DNA of 64,000 nt. It comes from Hypomyces perniciosus (taxonomy: Eukaryota; Ascomycota; Sordariomycetes; Hypocreales; Hypocreaceae). The notes below the pieces were generated by a model. It did no database searches, was not told the DNA's origin, and saw nothing but the letters and a program-made list of their open reading frames with translations. The position numbers were made by a program, and so were the translations under genes. This document shows positions 21,480-33,362 of the stretch, piece by piece (position 1 is the stretch's first letter; the number at the start of each line of letters is the position of its first letter). The stretch spans positions 5,332,001 through 5,396,000 of the forward strand of contig SPDT01000007.1 in the NCBI GenBank assembly GCA_008477525.1, in the 5' to 3' direction.

Positions 21480-22643
21480 ATGGGAGCTTGGAACGTACGG
21501 TGCCCACCCTGCGTCATGAACGCGCAACCTACTCTAGGTCGCGATGAAGGCTAACTCGGGCTATCTAGGTCTTCCGTATCTTGGGCGATTTGTCCCATAT
21601 GCTCTCCAAGGGCATCCTTATTTTCGCTATCCACCGAAACCGCAGCGCAGAAGGTGTCTCGCTCATCACCCAGGGGTTGTACGCCCTTGTCTTCTGCACG
21701 CGATACCTCGACTTGTACAAGGAACGCTCAGTATGGAACGCAATCTTCAAAGTGACCTACATCGTCACATCCTTCTACATCCTTGGTGTCATGCAGTGGC
21801 TGTTCCCCCGCTCGCGGGAGCGGGAGATCTCATGGAAGCTCGGCGCCATCGTCTTAGCTGGCTGTCTTGCACTCTCTCCATTCATGATGATGATCTTTGA
21901 GAAGCGCTGGGGATTCTTGACAGTCAGTCATCAACGGAGACTTGGATTAAGGCTTGATGCGCTAACTTTGTGAACAGTGGATGTGGGTCTTCTCCGAGGT
22001 GTTAGAATCTGTCTGCGTTCTGCCTCAGCTGCTGCTTCTTCGTCAAACGACCGTCCCCACCGTCATCGACTCCTTCTACCTCCTCACCCTAGGGTCGTAC
22101 CGAGCTCTATACTGTGTGAACTGGTTCCTTAGGGAGCTAGATGTCACCGATCGCAAGCCCGATGCCATCTCTGTCATCTTCGGCCTTATCCAAACCGCCC
22201 TCTACGTCGATTTTGCCTGGGTATACTACACGCGTCAAAGGGTTAAGCTCCGCGGCGGCGGTGTTGTCGATGCGGACGACATGCGTCGTGGATGGCTTCT
22301 CCGACGCATCTTTGGTAAGAACGTCGAGGCCTCCGAGGATGAAGAGAGCAGCCCTGCGCTTGGCGGCGACAACAACTCGCGTGGCGGCCGGCCGAAGTGG
22401 GGATCTCGTGGTATCTCGGTCAGCGCCGACGACGGTGTTCTCGAGACGGAGAGAGACAACCGTGCGCACCACGATGAGCTCGAAGGCGGTGTGGACCCCG
22501 ATGCCAAAATGCAGGACCCGGACGAGTTGGCCAGAGCACTGGACGACGACGATGATGAAGAGGATACGCCGTTGCGCCCGGGGCAGAAGGCCTCCCATGC
22601 GGCACCAAGCGGTATCCGGAGCGGGGATGAATGGGATGACTAA
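21480..22643 (+). CDS. ERD2: ER lumen protein-retaining receptor (Erd2, K/HDEL receptor)
   Basis: Seven-helix Golgi receptor that returns escaped ER proteins bearing K/HDEL. Exons are 21480-21494, 21569-21922 and 21978-22643, giving 344 residues. The conserved beginning VFRILGDLSHMLSKGILI follows a five-codon first exon. Family landmarks are FCTRYLDLY, VFSEVLESVCVLPQLLLLRQ, LGSYRALYCVNW and FGLIQTALYVDFAWVYY. The receptor core ends at about residue 245. The remaining roughly 100 residues form a hydrophilic cytosolic tail rich in Asp and Glu, ending EWDD, much longer than in yeast (219 residues in total) or human. The tail may carry trafficking signals; this is inference. It is divergent from LicD, another secretory-pathway gene, and convergent with ADK2. 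Confidence 0.95.
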
Positions 22644-23478
22644 AGCAGCGCCTTTTTCTTGGAAATGCCACCTCTATGAAGGAAAGCGATTGTATGGTGT
22701 CTCATCGAGCCTGCGGTCATGTTTTTTTTCATAGTCCTTGTTTACACATGTTTTGGATGGTTGATGAAGGTTAATGAGTTGGGATACCGGTGGGACAGGA
22801 AAGGGGGGAATGGGATGTGTGCTCTACTTGGGCTATGTATTATGACATATGATTCCACGGACTTTTGAAACAACGCGCCCTGTGATGTAACCCACTGCCA
22901 GCGTACTACGCATACATACATACATACACACTTGGTACTTCGTACATATAGTAACACTCCGTAGCCGAGACCGGGATGGCAGCTCGTGCGTCACGGGAAT
23001 CGGAATCTATACCATGCATGGCAGCGGAGCCTCCATCTTCGTCATCCGTAAACTCGGCCGAGCGGATCAATCACATGCATCCAAGTCACTCCTACTTCGT
23101 ACTCCGGGGATGGAACAGGTGATAAGGCGTTTATACATGTACTGATTATTTCCAAGGCCGGGGACTTTTCGTCACCCATACGTACATTTGACAAAAACCC
23201 AAAAAAGACAACGTCATCCTCCTCCTTTGGCATGTGGTCGTCCCGAATCCGAACCTCCCCGAACCACGTTCAGTTCAATCGACGTATCATAACAAGATCC
23301 CGTATGACCCCCGATGGTCTTTTTCCCAACCAACCGCTCATTAACTCCAATTAATAAGAAAGCCAACATAATACATGATGTTAAAATCGGTCATAAATAA
23401 GTATGAGAAGAGTAAGAAAGGAAGGTTGATAAAGGTGATAAGTGAATGTCATACGCGGTACGTCATAAGCATAAGACA
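22644..23478. other. Spacer between the convergent ERD2 and ADK2 genes
   Basis: No gene is recognised. It contains a CATA tandem repeat at about 22911-22930 and two dispersed motif copies (TACTTCGTA at 22936-22944 and 23093-23101). Confidence 0.5.
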
Positions 23479-24351
23479 TCACAAGACAAACTGCCCTTCG
23501 AATGCCTTGTAAAGCTTGGGAGTAATCTCATCGCTGCTCATGCCCTCGACTTCGAGCAACACGCCCTTCTGGGCGTAGTGCTCGAGCAGAGGCTCACTCG
23601 TCTCCTGGAATTTCTGGAAGCGCGCACGGTAGGTCTCTTCATTGTCGTCAAGACGCTGGACGAGCGGCTCACCGGTGATGTCGTCGCGGCCGGCGACGCG
23701 GGGCCGGTTGTAAGTGGTGTTGTAGACGCGACCGGAGGGCTCGTGGATCCAGCGGCCAGCGATGCGCTCGAGGATAACGGAGAATGGGGTCTTGATGGAG
23801 ACGACCAGGTTGATGGGGATGATCTTGTCGAGGGTCCTGGCTTGCGCAGCGGTGCGGGGGTAGCCGTCGAGAATAAAGGAGGCGGCTGGATCTTCAGAAG
23901 CCTGCGGGACGGCGTGCTCATCCAAGTGGAAGGGTAGGGGACTGAGGGAGTCAATTGGCGAGGTGGCATGGTACGAGTGATCCATGGCCGTGGCTTCGGA
24001 AGAGAGGGTCATGACGGATTGCTGGCCGCCAAAGAGCCAGCCTCGAGATCGAAGTTCACCAGAGATGAGACGAAGCATCAAGTCGTCGGCGACGAGACCG
24101 CCAGACTTCATGGTGTTCTCGGCCATGATGCCTATTTTCGCGCGAAAAGTAAGCACATGCTATCACACAAGTACACGCGGGCACTTTTACTTACCGAGAG
24201 GCGTCCTGTTCTTGACATTGTGGCGGAGGAGATCACCAGCGCTGATGGTCTTCAATTGGGGGAAGCGCTTCAACAACCTCTCGCCCTGGGTCCCCTTACC
24301 CACGCCTGGCGCGCCGACAAGAATCACTCGTGCAGCCCTCTTGAGTTGCAT
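23479..24351 (-). CDS. ADK2: Mitochondrial GTP:AMP phosphotransferase (adenylate kinase Adk2/AK3)
   Basis: Matrix nucleotide kinase. Exons on the minus strand are 24195-24351 and 23479-24131, giving 269 residues. The P-loop is GAPGVGKGT at residues 13-21, followed by [18 protein letters not shown] across the intron. The NMP-binding region has [21 protein letters not shown] follows. The LID holds [19 protein letters not shown] and [14 protein letters not shown], which match yeast Adk2. The LID lacks zinc-binding cysteines, as expected for this branch. Between RGWLFGG and FILDGYPRT lies an extra stretch of about 40 polar residues, absent from the yeast protein. I chose the ATG at 24351 because the frame upstream of it has only a non-ATG candidate. 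A short basic N-terminus (MQLKRAARV) would serve as the import signal. Confidence 0.95.
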
Positions 24352-24881
24352 TCTAAGCAGGTAGTTTGAGGGAAGAAAGAGAATCGCGAAAGCCCAGCGC
24401 ACAACGGGCAATCAGATTTGTAATTCGGGGGAGACACGCAGATGCACGAGCAGATGTAGCGCTGGTTGCAGAAACGTTGAATATCTCCGAAGGCGGAAGT
24501 CCCACTCGCAACAGTTCTAGCGAAGCTAAAACTTTCCAAAGGAAAAAAAGCAAAAAAGCCAACAGATGAGCCCCGCCGATACGCTCTACAACGGCCCAAT
24601 ATGACAATCAAAGGAAAAAATGTGAACAGGAGAATAGGGATGCGTTGTGAGAGAGGGAAATGGGGTGTTAATAATGTTGAGTGTTGAAGATGGCCTATGA
24701 TGGCGGCACAGCAGAGCGGGGGAATGTGCGAACCGAGGCGGCGCCGCACGGCGCATCAGGCCATGTTCTTAGGCGTTCTATACTACTCTACACAGTCTGT
24801 GATGGATTGCTGAGATGGTGGCAAGGCCAAGCAAGGATGGTTGAGGTTCAGGAACCTTGAAAGGCGCCGACCGATAGCGCT

Positions 24882-24910
24882 GTTAGGGGGGTTAGGGGGG
24901 GTTAGGAGGG
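24882..24910 (+). repeat. Three tandem copies of a GTTAGGGGG-type telomere-like unit
   Basis: Three consecutive units, GTTAGGGGG, GTTAGGGGGG and GTTAGGAGGG, resemble the fungal telomere repeat TTAGGG with extra G. They lie about 530 bp upstream of the ADK2 start. Confidence 0.8.
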
Positions 24911-26109
24911 GCTGCTGATCCGCCCGTACGGGCCCTGCAGCCCACTGAACCCACTGAGGTCGCACCACGACAGCGGGCGGGAACGTGCGCTAACGAATCT
25001 GGGGATTGAGGTAAAAAGCTCGATTGCCCTGTTCCTGTTAGCACTACTCCGTATGGAGTGCGCTGTCGCATTGTGTTGCCCAACAAAGATGCGATGCGGG
25101 TCTCAGTCAGCAAAGACACGCATCAAGATTCGTACTGTACGGACGGAGGTACCGGAGGTTTGACCTCCGAAAATCTCCTGGATCGCACCATTCGTACTTG
25201 ATAATATCTGCTGGATTTTACGGAGGCCGGAGGACCGGATCCGAGTCTGACGCAGAGTATTTCAAACATGCTGTCAACATGATTTGTAAATGGATATTTA
25301 ATCTAGTGGTACTACTTCGTACTGTTCCTTCGTGTCAGTAGCATGCGGCTAATAGTGGCAGTTGTGTTTTCCCCTTCATCCAGATACTACCTCCATTGCT
25401 TCGGCGATTTGTGCTGCTCTCTGACCTGATTGCGAACGTCGCCGAGATATCTCCCAACACACGGGAATTTAAAGCAATACGAGTTTCTGTCTAAGGTAAG
25501 CAAGAAGGGAATTTCGAGTGGCCATGGAAACGGCCAATTGCATATCTTCGTTGTTCTGGTATGTGATAAGTCGACCATTGCACCCCAAAGGCATGATTAG
25601 AAATAAGGCCGTCATGACCTGAAGGTTATTTTATGCAGCATAGCATCTCGAGGCCCGATGAAGTTTACATAATCTGCAAAGTACCCGACACTCTGTGAAA
25701 TGATCAAGTGTGTAGGCATTCGTAGGGGCATTTTGCGATGTAATATTGTGAGAATTGAAACAGAATTTGTTCCACCAAGCCATATCTGCATCCATCCTTT
25801 ATTTTTAGTAGTCCAAGCTCCATATTCGAGAGCGTTCCTGTTGAGTGATTCTGCCAAGTCCATCACGTGACCTCGGTGACCGGGTATCTCCAGCCCAGGA
25901 ACTCTGATCCAGCCTATCCTGGCCCAAGAAGGCAGACTGCCGTGTGTCTCGGTGCGCCACACAGACACAGACACAGACTAGAGACCCTGGCTTACATTTT
26001 GTGTCCGTCCATATCTTCCGTCATCCCTCCTTTGCCCATATCAACACCGATCAATCCGCGTTTTCTCCCCATCTACGCCTCTCTCTATCCTCATCTTCCA
26101 AGTACGCCG

Positions 26110-26147
26110 CCATCTCCATCTCCATCTCCATCTCCGTCTCCGTCTCT
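26110..26147 (+). repeat. CATCTC/CGTCTC hexanucleotide repeat in the LETM1 leader
   Basis: Four CATCTC units followed by CGTCTC units, 30 bp before the LETM1 start codon. The pyrimidine content on the coding strand is usual for fungal leaders. Confidence 0.75.
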
Positions 26148-26177
26148 GCCGCCGTCAGCCCCGAATCCTCGCTCGCA

Positions 26178-27860
26178 ATGAGCGCCTCATCTAGCCTTAC
26201 CCGTCGGGCAGTGGCCCGGAATCCCCTGTTAGGCCAAGGTAAGATAACTCGAGGCACTTTTGGCGCCGCGCATGTCTAATCGGTTGCAGCGAGGACCTTG
26301 TCTCGAGGAGTATCGCCCGCTCTCATCACCCGGCATCTCGCCCGGCAGACACAGATTCCGGCATTGGCCCTGCTGATTCCCCTGCGCCAATTGGGAACAG
26401 AGTCCCATCGGCCAGCTGCGCCGTCTGGCCCTCCACCTGGATTCAACGTCGAGCAGGCTAAGAAGCCTCTCCCGAAAGAAATCCCCAGCGTTGCCAAAAA
26501 GAACAATAGTGGTGTCGAGGCCAAGGATGGGTCAGGTAAAGACGCTGCCGTTGCGCAGCCCGACCAAACCAAGGAGGAATCCCAGCTGAGCGAGCTGGCT
26601 GTCAAGAAGGATGATCTTGCCGACCAGAAGGAGCTTACGAAGAAGGAGAAGGAGGAAAACAAGTTGACGCTTTGGCAAAAAGTCAAGAAAGAAGCTCAGC
26701 ACTACTGGGACGGAAGCAAGCTGCTCGCCACCGAGATCCGCATCAGCTGGAGACTAGCCCTCAAGATGGCTGCGGGCTACGAACTCACCCGAAGAGAGAA
26801 CAAGCAGCTTCAAAGAACTGTCCGTGACCTTGCCCGGCTTGTGCCCTTCTCCGTCTTCATCATCGTGCCCCTGGGCGAGGCTCTGCTGCCCCTGGCCCTG
26901 AAGCTCTTCCCCAACATGTTGCCAAGCACATTTGAGGGGCAGAAGTCCAAGGAGGCCAAGGCAACCCTTCTGCGGTCCACCCGGAAAGAAGTCAGCTCTT
27001 TCATTCAACAGACCATGAAGGAGACTGGTCTGCCCCTGAGCCCCGCAACGGCCCAGAAGGAAGAGTTTGCCAACTTCTTCCGCAAGGTCAGGTCCACTGG
27101 TGAGACTCCGACCCACCAGGACGTCATCAAAGTCTGCAAGATCTTCCGGGACGACATGACATTGGACAACCTCTCACGGCCTCAGCTGGTCTCCATGTGC
27201 CGATACATGGGCCTCAACACATTCGGAACTGACATGATGCTCCGATATCAGATCCGTCACCGTATGCGTCAGATCAAGCGCGATGACAAGGCAATCAGCT
27301 TCGAGGGTATTGACAGCCTGACTGTTGCAGAGCTGCAGATGGCTTGTGCTGCCCGTGGTATTCGCACGCACAGTGTCTCACCCGCCAGGATGAGGTCTGA
27401 TCTGCAGACATGGCTTGACCTGCGTCTCAAGGAGGGTGTCCCCTCCACGCTCCTGGTCCTCAGCAACGCTTACATGTATGGCCAAGGATCAGGGGAGGGC
27501 TCCAGCCAGCTAGAGGCGCTGGTTGGTGTACTGTCTTCCATCCCCGAGGAACTCTTCCACGAGATTGAGCTCGAAGTTCACAACGCCGAGGGCGCAGCCA
27601 CCAACAGGCAGCGACTGGAAGTTCTCAAGGAACAGCAGGAGCTCATCGAGGAGGAGGAGGAGCAGAACCAGGAGAGCCACAGCACTGGCTTTGCCACCCC
27701 GCGCGATGTTGATGATATTGATGAGAAAGAGGAACGACAGCTGTCAGCTGAGAAAAACGGACTGGAGAAGAAGCTGGCCAGTGAGATGGTCGAGGCCGAG
27801 TTGGATCAAATCAAGGTGGCCGAGGCCGAGCAGAAGACCACCAAGACGGAGCAAAAGTGA
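26178..27860 (+). CDS. MDM38: LETM1/Mdm38 inner mitochondrial membrane protein
   Basis: Mitochondrial K+/H+ (or Ca2+/H+) exchange and ribosome-binding factor of the inner membrane. Exons are 26178-26238 and 26290-27860, giving 543 residues. The N-terminus is an Arg/Ser presequence split by the intron. The LETM1 domain begins around LWQKVKKEAQHYWDGSKLL. The single transmembrane helix is LVPFSVFIIVPLGEALLPLA (about residues 215-235), with the conserved prolines of the family. The ribosome-binding-like region follows, including LVSMCRYMGLNTFGTD and LRYQIRHRMRQIKRDD. The C-terminal 100 residues are a Glu/Lys-rich coiled coil. No EF hand is visible, as in fungal Mdm38. The start at 26178 gives a plausible import signal. 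Confidence 0.94.
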
Positions 27861-28704
27861 TGTGGGTGAAAAGGAGAAAGCACATAAAAGAATCCAATGG
27901 CAAGAAAACGCCATCAGTCAACGACTTATTTTTTCATATGTATGATGGGTACATCATTGGGGACGGGCGGCATAGACATCTCGACACACAGGAAACCAGG
28001 AAACAGCAAATAGATCTCACCTTTTTTTCTTTTCTTTTTTGGTTACACTATTCTGTTGTTTGATGCGCTTGATTTGTTCGGGGCTCCTTTTGCTAGGCGT
28101 AGGTACGAAGTAGTCAATAATATTTATATTGGCCGAGGCTGAGACCCGGAAATGGAAATGACAGATGCAGCCTTGAGGGCCCTTGGGGACGTTACGTCAT
28201 CGTCCGCAGCACCTACAGACCTCGACTCCTGATAGTGCAATACCGACGCGAGAGATATTCAACGGACTTTATATAAATAAATCAGCAGTTATTTAATTCT
28301 CAGATATAAGCACGTGAAGATCTTATATCTAAAAAATTTCAAAACTGACAAGAATTCATGTGCTGCCTAACAGGTTGATACTTATTCATACCTCCCTTCG
28401 TCACTGCTTATTAGCATCAGCGCCTACTACGTAAGTACCTACCGCAGCTCCAGGTCCTCCGGGATGCCACACCAGCCAACGTCCATCTGACAACGCCTCA
28501 CCATCAGCTTCAAAGTCAGACACTCGAGACCTCTCACAAACCCCAATACAACCCTCTCCTCTGCTCTGAACGACATACCTGCCAACTGCGCATCGGCCAT
28601 TGGTACGGCGGTGACGTTTCTCCAAACAGCGCAACGCCGCCAGACAACATCAGGCAGACCGCAATCACCAACGAATAGCTCAGGACGCTCCCAATGCTCC
28701 AGTC
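27861..28704. other. Spacer between the LETM1 and SNX4 genes
   Basis: No gene is recognised. The dispersed motif TACGAAGTA is at 28104-28112. An AT-rich stretch covers about 28255-28390. The part near 28700 is the SNX4 promoter and leader. Confidence 0.45.
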
Positions 28705-30224
28705 ATGACGACGCACCGAGGCCGCGAGCAAGACGACTTCTCCAACGTCACTTGGAGCGAACACGTACACGACCAGGTGTCGCGGTCCATCTCTGACGCC
28801 GAGGAAGCTGGACAGACTATGGACAGAGCTGGCAATAGCTCTGAGCAGGAGCCTCAAAACATTGGCCGCGAGAAGCTCGAATGCACCGTTGGGACACCCA
28901 TCAAGGAGAATGACGGCACCAAAGATGCCTTTGTTTCATATCTCATCACGACTCACGTACGTAGATGACGACTCTGCCTCTTCTTCCCCCGCCACTCTCA
29001 AGTCTACCCCGCCTTGAGCTTCTCTCTGTCCTACAACGACACGACAGGTAGAATCAGATCGGTTTGGCTAACATAAATGGCTTCTAGTCCACGTTCCCTT
29101 CCTTCCAGAGAGAGGCCACGACCGTCCGGCGGCGCTTCACGGATTTTGTCTTCCTCTTCAAGCAGCTTATGAGAGACTACCCGGCCTGCGCCGTCCCGCC
29201 GATTCCGGACAAGCAGCGCATGGAGTACGTCCGCGGCGATCGCTTTGGCCCTGACTTCACTTCGCGGCGTGCCCACTCTCTTCAGCGATTTCTCACCCGT
29301 CTGTCCCTGCACCCGGTCCTGCGTCGCAGCACTATTCTGCATAACTTCCTAGAGAGCCCGGACTGGAACGCTACTGTGAGGAGCCGTACTGCTCGCGGCA
29401 GCATAACGAGTGATCCCGGTGGCTCTGGCGGTGTCTTTGACAACTTTGCTGATACCTTCATCAATGCCTTCACCAAGGTCCACCAGCCAGACCGGCGCTT
29501 CATCGAGGTCAAGGAGAAGAGCGACAAACTGGACGAAGATCTCAACCAGATCGAGAAAGTAATAGTCCGTGTGGCCCGTCGCGAAACCGACTTGGAGATA
29601 GATCTAAGAGATCTAGCCGAGCAATTCCAGAAGCTCATTACGCTCGAGCCCGGCATTGAGCCCGCAGTTCACGCCTTTGCCGCCTCAATTGAGGATACAG
29701 CAACCCATCTCCGGCAGCTCAAGGACGTCACGGACCAAGACTACCTCGGCTCCCTGCGCGACATGCAAGCTTACTCCCTAGCCCTCAAGACCCTGCTCAA
29801 GGCACGAGAGCAAAAGCAGCTCGACTACGAGCAGTTGACAGAGTACCTCAACAAATCCTCCGCAGAGCGCGACACACTGCGGTCCGGCCACGGGGTATCC
29901 AGCGGACCCGGCGGCTTCATCCGCGCCAAGCTCGAGGACGTACGGGGTGTAGACCACGAGCAGGCCCGACGTGAGCGCACGCGCAAGCTTGAACTCCGCA
30001 TTGAGGAGCTCAGCACCGAGGTCGAGCGGGCTCGCCAAACAAGCGACCTGTTTGACGACGAGGTCATCCGCGAAGTAGTCGACTTTGAGCGCATCAAGCG
30101 CATTGAGATGAAAGCCCAACTCGGCGGATTAGCCGATGCACATGTGAACTTCTACGGCGACGTTGCAGAGCTCTGGGAGAAATATGTCTTGGAGATGGAG
30201 AAGGATGGTGTTGCAATTGCATGA
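28705..30224 (+). CDS. SNX4: Sorting nexin-4 (Snx4/Atg24), PX-BAR protein
   Basis: PI3P-binding sorting nexin acting in endosome-to-Golgi recycling and selective autophagy. Exons are 28705-28956 and 29088-30224, giving 462 residues. The PX domain spans about 55-175; the intron falls inside it. Its phosphoinositide motif is RRRFTDFVFLFKQLM, followed by PPIPDKQRMEY and the helix FTSRRAHSLQRFLTRL, then ILHNFLES. The C-terminal half, from about residue 195, is a helical BAR-type region with heptads (KSDKLDEDLNQIEKVIVRVA). Overall size and order fit Snx4; Snx41/42 are longer with split PX domains. It ends 483 bp from the 3' end of KEX2, to which it is convergent. Confidence 0.92.
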
Positions 30225-30707
30225 TGCCGCGAAAGAGATAGTCAGTCTCTAATATCGGGCAAAGACAAGAGTTACACGGGGTTTTCAATTTTCAATTTTT
30301 ACAATGGAGACTACTATTATGCCATTGAATGTATCTCATGAATGGCGAGTACGATAGGAGGAGAGAGTGTGCGCGTGTAGTGTTAATTTGGCGTTGGGTA
30401 TATGGCGGCGTTGGCAGCATGTTTTGAAAAAAAAATCCAAATTCTCCTGTCCACAAAAAGATGATGGATATGCTGCCATCCTCCCTCCGTCTAGAACTGT
30501 GTATCTGAGAATGAATTCACTTGGCCACGACGCTGGGAATGGAATGTCTTATTCAAGAAACAGTAAAGGACTATTATCCATGCCAGACTCCTGCTATCCC
30601 ATGCAAGTAATGATACTGTGTGAGCGTGTTTATAACCGAAACAACCTCATCCAAAGCAGCCCCCGCAATAAACATACCTATCTAAAACTGGTCTTTAACG
30701 CACCTCA
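30225..30707. other. Spacer between the convergent SNX4 and KEX2 genes
   Basis: No gene is recognised; both 3' untranslated regions lie here. A duplicated TTTTCAATTTTCAAT run occurs at about 30281-30300. Confidence 0.45.
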
Positions 30708-33362
30708 TCATCGTCGTGGCTTGTTCTTTTCCTCAGCATCCTCATCGTCGCTCTCTTCGCCAACGACGTACTGATCAGCTTCATCAACTCCCGCCAGCCT
30801 CTCTGCCGCTCGATCTCTGTACTCGTCAAACTCATCGTCGTCATCGCTGCCGCCAGCAAAAGCATCGTACAACTCGCCGCCACGCGTACGCCGGGTCTTC
30901 TTCCCTGCAGCTGCACCCTTCTCTGCGCTGTTCAAGCCCTCGCTTTCTTCTTCATTAATGAGTTCGAATTCGTAGTTGTTACGAGGGTTGTTTCGGAGTC
31001 GACGTCGACGGGCAATCCACAAGTAAACACCCAGACCGCAGCAGAAGGCTGCAATAAGACCTATGGCTCCATAAATCCAGACCTGAGCCGTCTTTGTTGC
31101 GCCAAAGGTGGGAAGCCATGAGATCCAAGACGAAGATGGGCTTTCGGTGGTCTCTTGGGCCACCTCGGTGCCAGATGCCGCTTCATGCTCGGTATCCGAT
31201 GGCTTGTCCTTGGCTGCCGTCTCCTGGGGTTTGGCACCAGGCTTAGTAGGCCGTGCAGGATGGTCCGCAGGGTGGGTCATGCTTTGTGTTTGAGTGGACT
31301 GTGATGCCGCAGGGATGGGAATGGTTGATGCAGCAGCTGACACAGTAGATTGAATCTGATCGTGATCGGCATCGTCGTTTGCCGATGGCATGGGCAAAAG
31401 CTTAGCTTTGCTGGCGTCAATGGACTCGCCCCAAAGCTTCAGGTGCCAGTCGATGAATTTGCCCTTGCTTCCATTCTCCTCCGTGTCTCTGATGATGACA
31501 GTCCATTTACCAACGCCGGATTCACCCCTATAGGCAGTATGTCAGTATCTGTACGCGGAGCAAGGAGCCTATATTAGCTAGCACTTACCAGTGAGCTACG
31601 CTCATGAAAGTCCAGTCGTCATAGCCGCCCTTGTGGTCATCCTGCCTGCGGGTTACGGCAATATGGCTCACTATATTTTCGGGGCTGATGAGATCCACGC
31701 TGAGGTCACCACGTCGGGTGTGTTCCACATTCATCGTCACTGTGACGTGCTCTAGACGAGCCAAGTTGGCCTGTTGGAGCATCTCCTTGGTGACATCAAA
31801 GCTAACCACCAATCCATTCTTACCCTCAGGGATATCCTTCTTCACATGTTGCCAAGGAGAGAAATACCACGCCTGTGGCTTAACTTTTTTCCAAGTCTTG
31901 GCCATCTCGACAAGGCCATACGAGTCTATCTTGCCGTATCCGAAGGTATGACTGAAGTGTTTACCGATGGCGGTCTGCTGCCATTCAGCATCCTTGTCAG
32001 CGACTTTGACAGCAGTCTCCAGAGCAAGGTATTGTATATCTCTCCAGGTCAAATCAGGCCGAATCTGCATGACCAAGGCAAATATGCCGGCAGCAAGAGG
32101 AGCTGCGGCCGATGTACCACCATGGGCCTTGTAACAAGCATTTTCGCCAACATCAGTTGTGTGCTGCGCCAGTTAGCTTCAAATCCCAACTCAGAAATGC
32201 TAGTATATAAACTTACGATGGCGTCTCCATTACCACTGCTATATGTCACAACAAGTTGTGCGGAGCAGAGCTCGGAATAGTAGGGGTGTTGGCCTGCACG
32301 GTCAACTGCGCCGACAGTGATGCTGTAGATGGAGTTGGTGTAGCCATCGAAATTACAGTTATCACCACTAGAAGCACCGTTGCCGCTAGCAAAAACGTAG
32401 ATGGAACCGAGCCCGCCTCGACCCTCCTGAACGCCTTTCAGCATGGCCCGTCTGATGAGAACATCAGGGGCCTCCATGGACCTGCCGTCGTCTGGTGGCC
32501 CCCAAGAGCACGAGTAAATTTGGTTGTGTTGGAACTTGTGGATCATGGCCTCGGCTTCGTCCGCATCACTGATGGGCTTGCTAAGGATCCGGATGCCAGC
32601 AATCTTAGAATCATAGGCAACACCAATTCCACATACGTCGTTCCGAGCTGCTGAAATCTCACCAGCACATCTGGTCCCGTGCCTATCATCTGCCAGCCTG
32701 GGTTTGGGCGAAGGCCCCGGGTCGTTGAAGTCCCAGGAGCCCTCGGCATAATAATTGGGCTTCAGGTCGAGGCTGTCCATATCCAGGCCATCATCAATGA
32801 TGGCAACAGTGGCATTCTTACCAGTAATTCCCTCTAGCCAGAGCCCCGTCACATTGACATCATGACCAACCTGAACAGTGTTCAGGAGGTGCCACTGCTC
32901 TTGAAATATCGGGTCGGATATGTGCAAATCCTTCATGACTTTCGACTGCACCTGGAGGGCAGTTTCATCGGACTTCTCAAGAAGACGGGGGTACGTATAC
33001 CTGGCAGGGTTCGGCGGGATTACGCGCTTATGTAGACGCATTCGAGCCTTCTGCTTTGTTGTCAAGAGGACTCCATCAAGGACATCACTGCCGCCAACAT
33101 CACGTTTCCTTCGCCGGTGTTCCCGTATTTCTTCTCGTACGATGTCGCGGTCGTGTTTTTCGGTGCTGAAGACATAGTGGTCGGTCAACTCGCCGAGTTG
33201 GCCTTCGTACAGTAGGCCCAAGCGAAGGGCGACGTCGCTGGGCTGTGTTGAGTGATGGAGATGAAGGACGTAATAATCATTCTTTTCGTAGTCTCTCGCA
33301 ATTCCAGAAGCATGCGACAGAGTCGCTAGGCCAGCAAGGCCAAGGATAGTGGTGACCTTCAT
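30708..33362 (-). CDS. KEX2: Kexin (Kex2), late-Golgi pro-protein processing protease
   Basis: Calcium-dependent subtilisin-like protease that cleaves after Lys-Arg and Arg-Arg in secreted precursors. Exons on the minus strand are 32217-33362, 31589-32163 and 30708-31527, giving 846 residues. A signal peptide (1-19) and a pro-region end at a self-cleavage site, LHKR at 110-113. The catalytic triad is Asp190 (IIDDGLD), His228 (DDRHGTRCAGEI) and Ser400 (GGTSAAAPL, formed by the first splice). The oxyanion Asn is Asn328 (FASGNG). The P-domain covers about 480-620. A Ser/Thr/Pro-rich stalk follows, then one transmembrane helix (about 717-741) and an acidic cytosolic tail with a FELI segment and SDDDDEF, suited to Golgi retention. 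Length and order match yeast Kex2 (814 residues). Confidence 0.97.

Larger units (their letters stand above)
24352..26177. promoter_or_regulatory. Long divergent upstream region between ADK2 and the LETM1 gene
   Basis: No coding sequence is supported. Contents: a G-rich telomere-like tandem repeat (24882-24910); dispersed motif copies at 25045-25053 and 25313-25321; an ACAGAC repeat (about 25962-25979); and a CATCTC/CGTCTC repeat (about 26110-26147) that probably lies in the LETM1 leader. The middle, 25400-25900, shows nothing recognisable. Confidence 0.5.
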
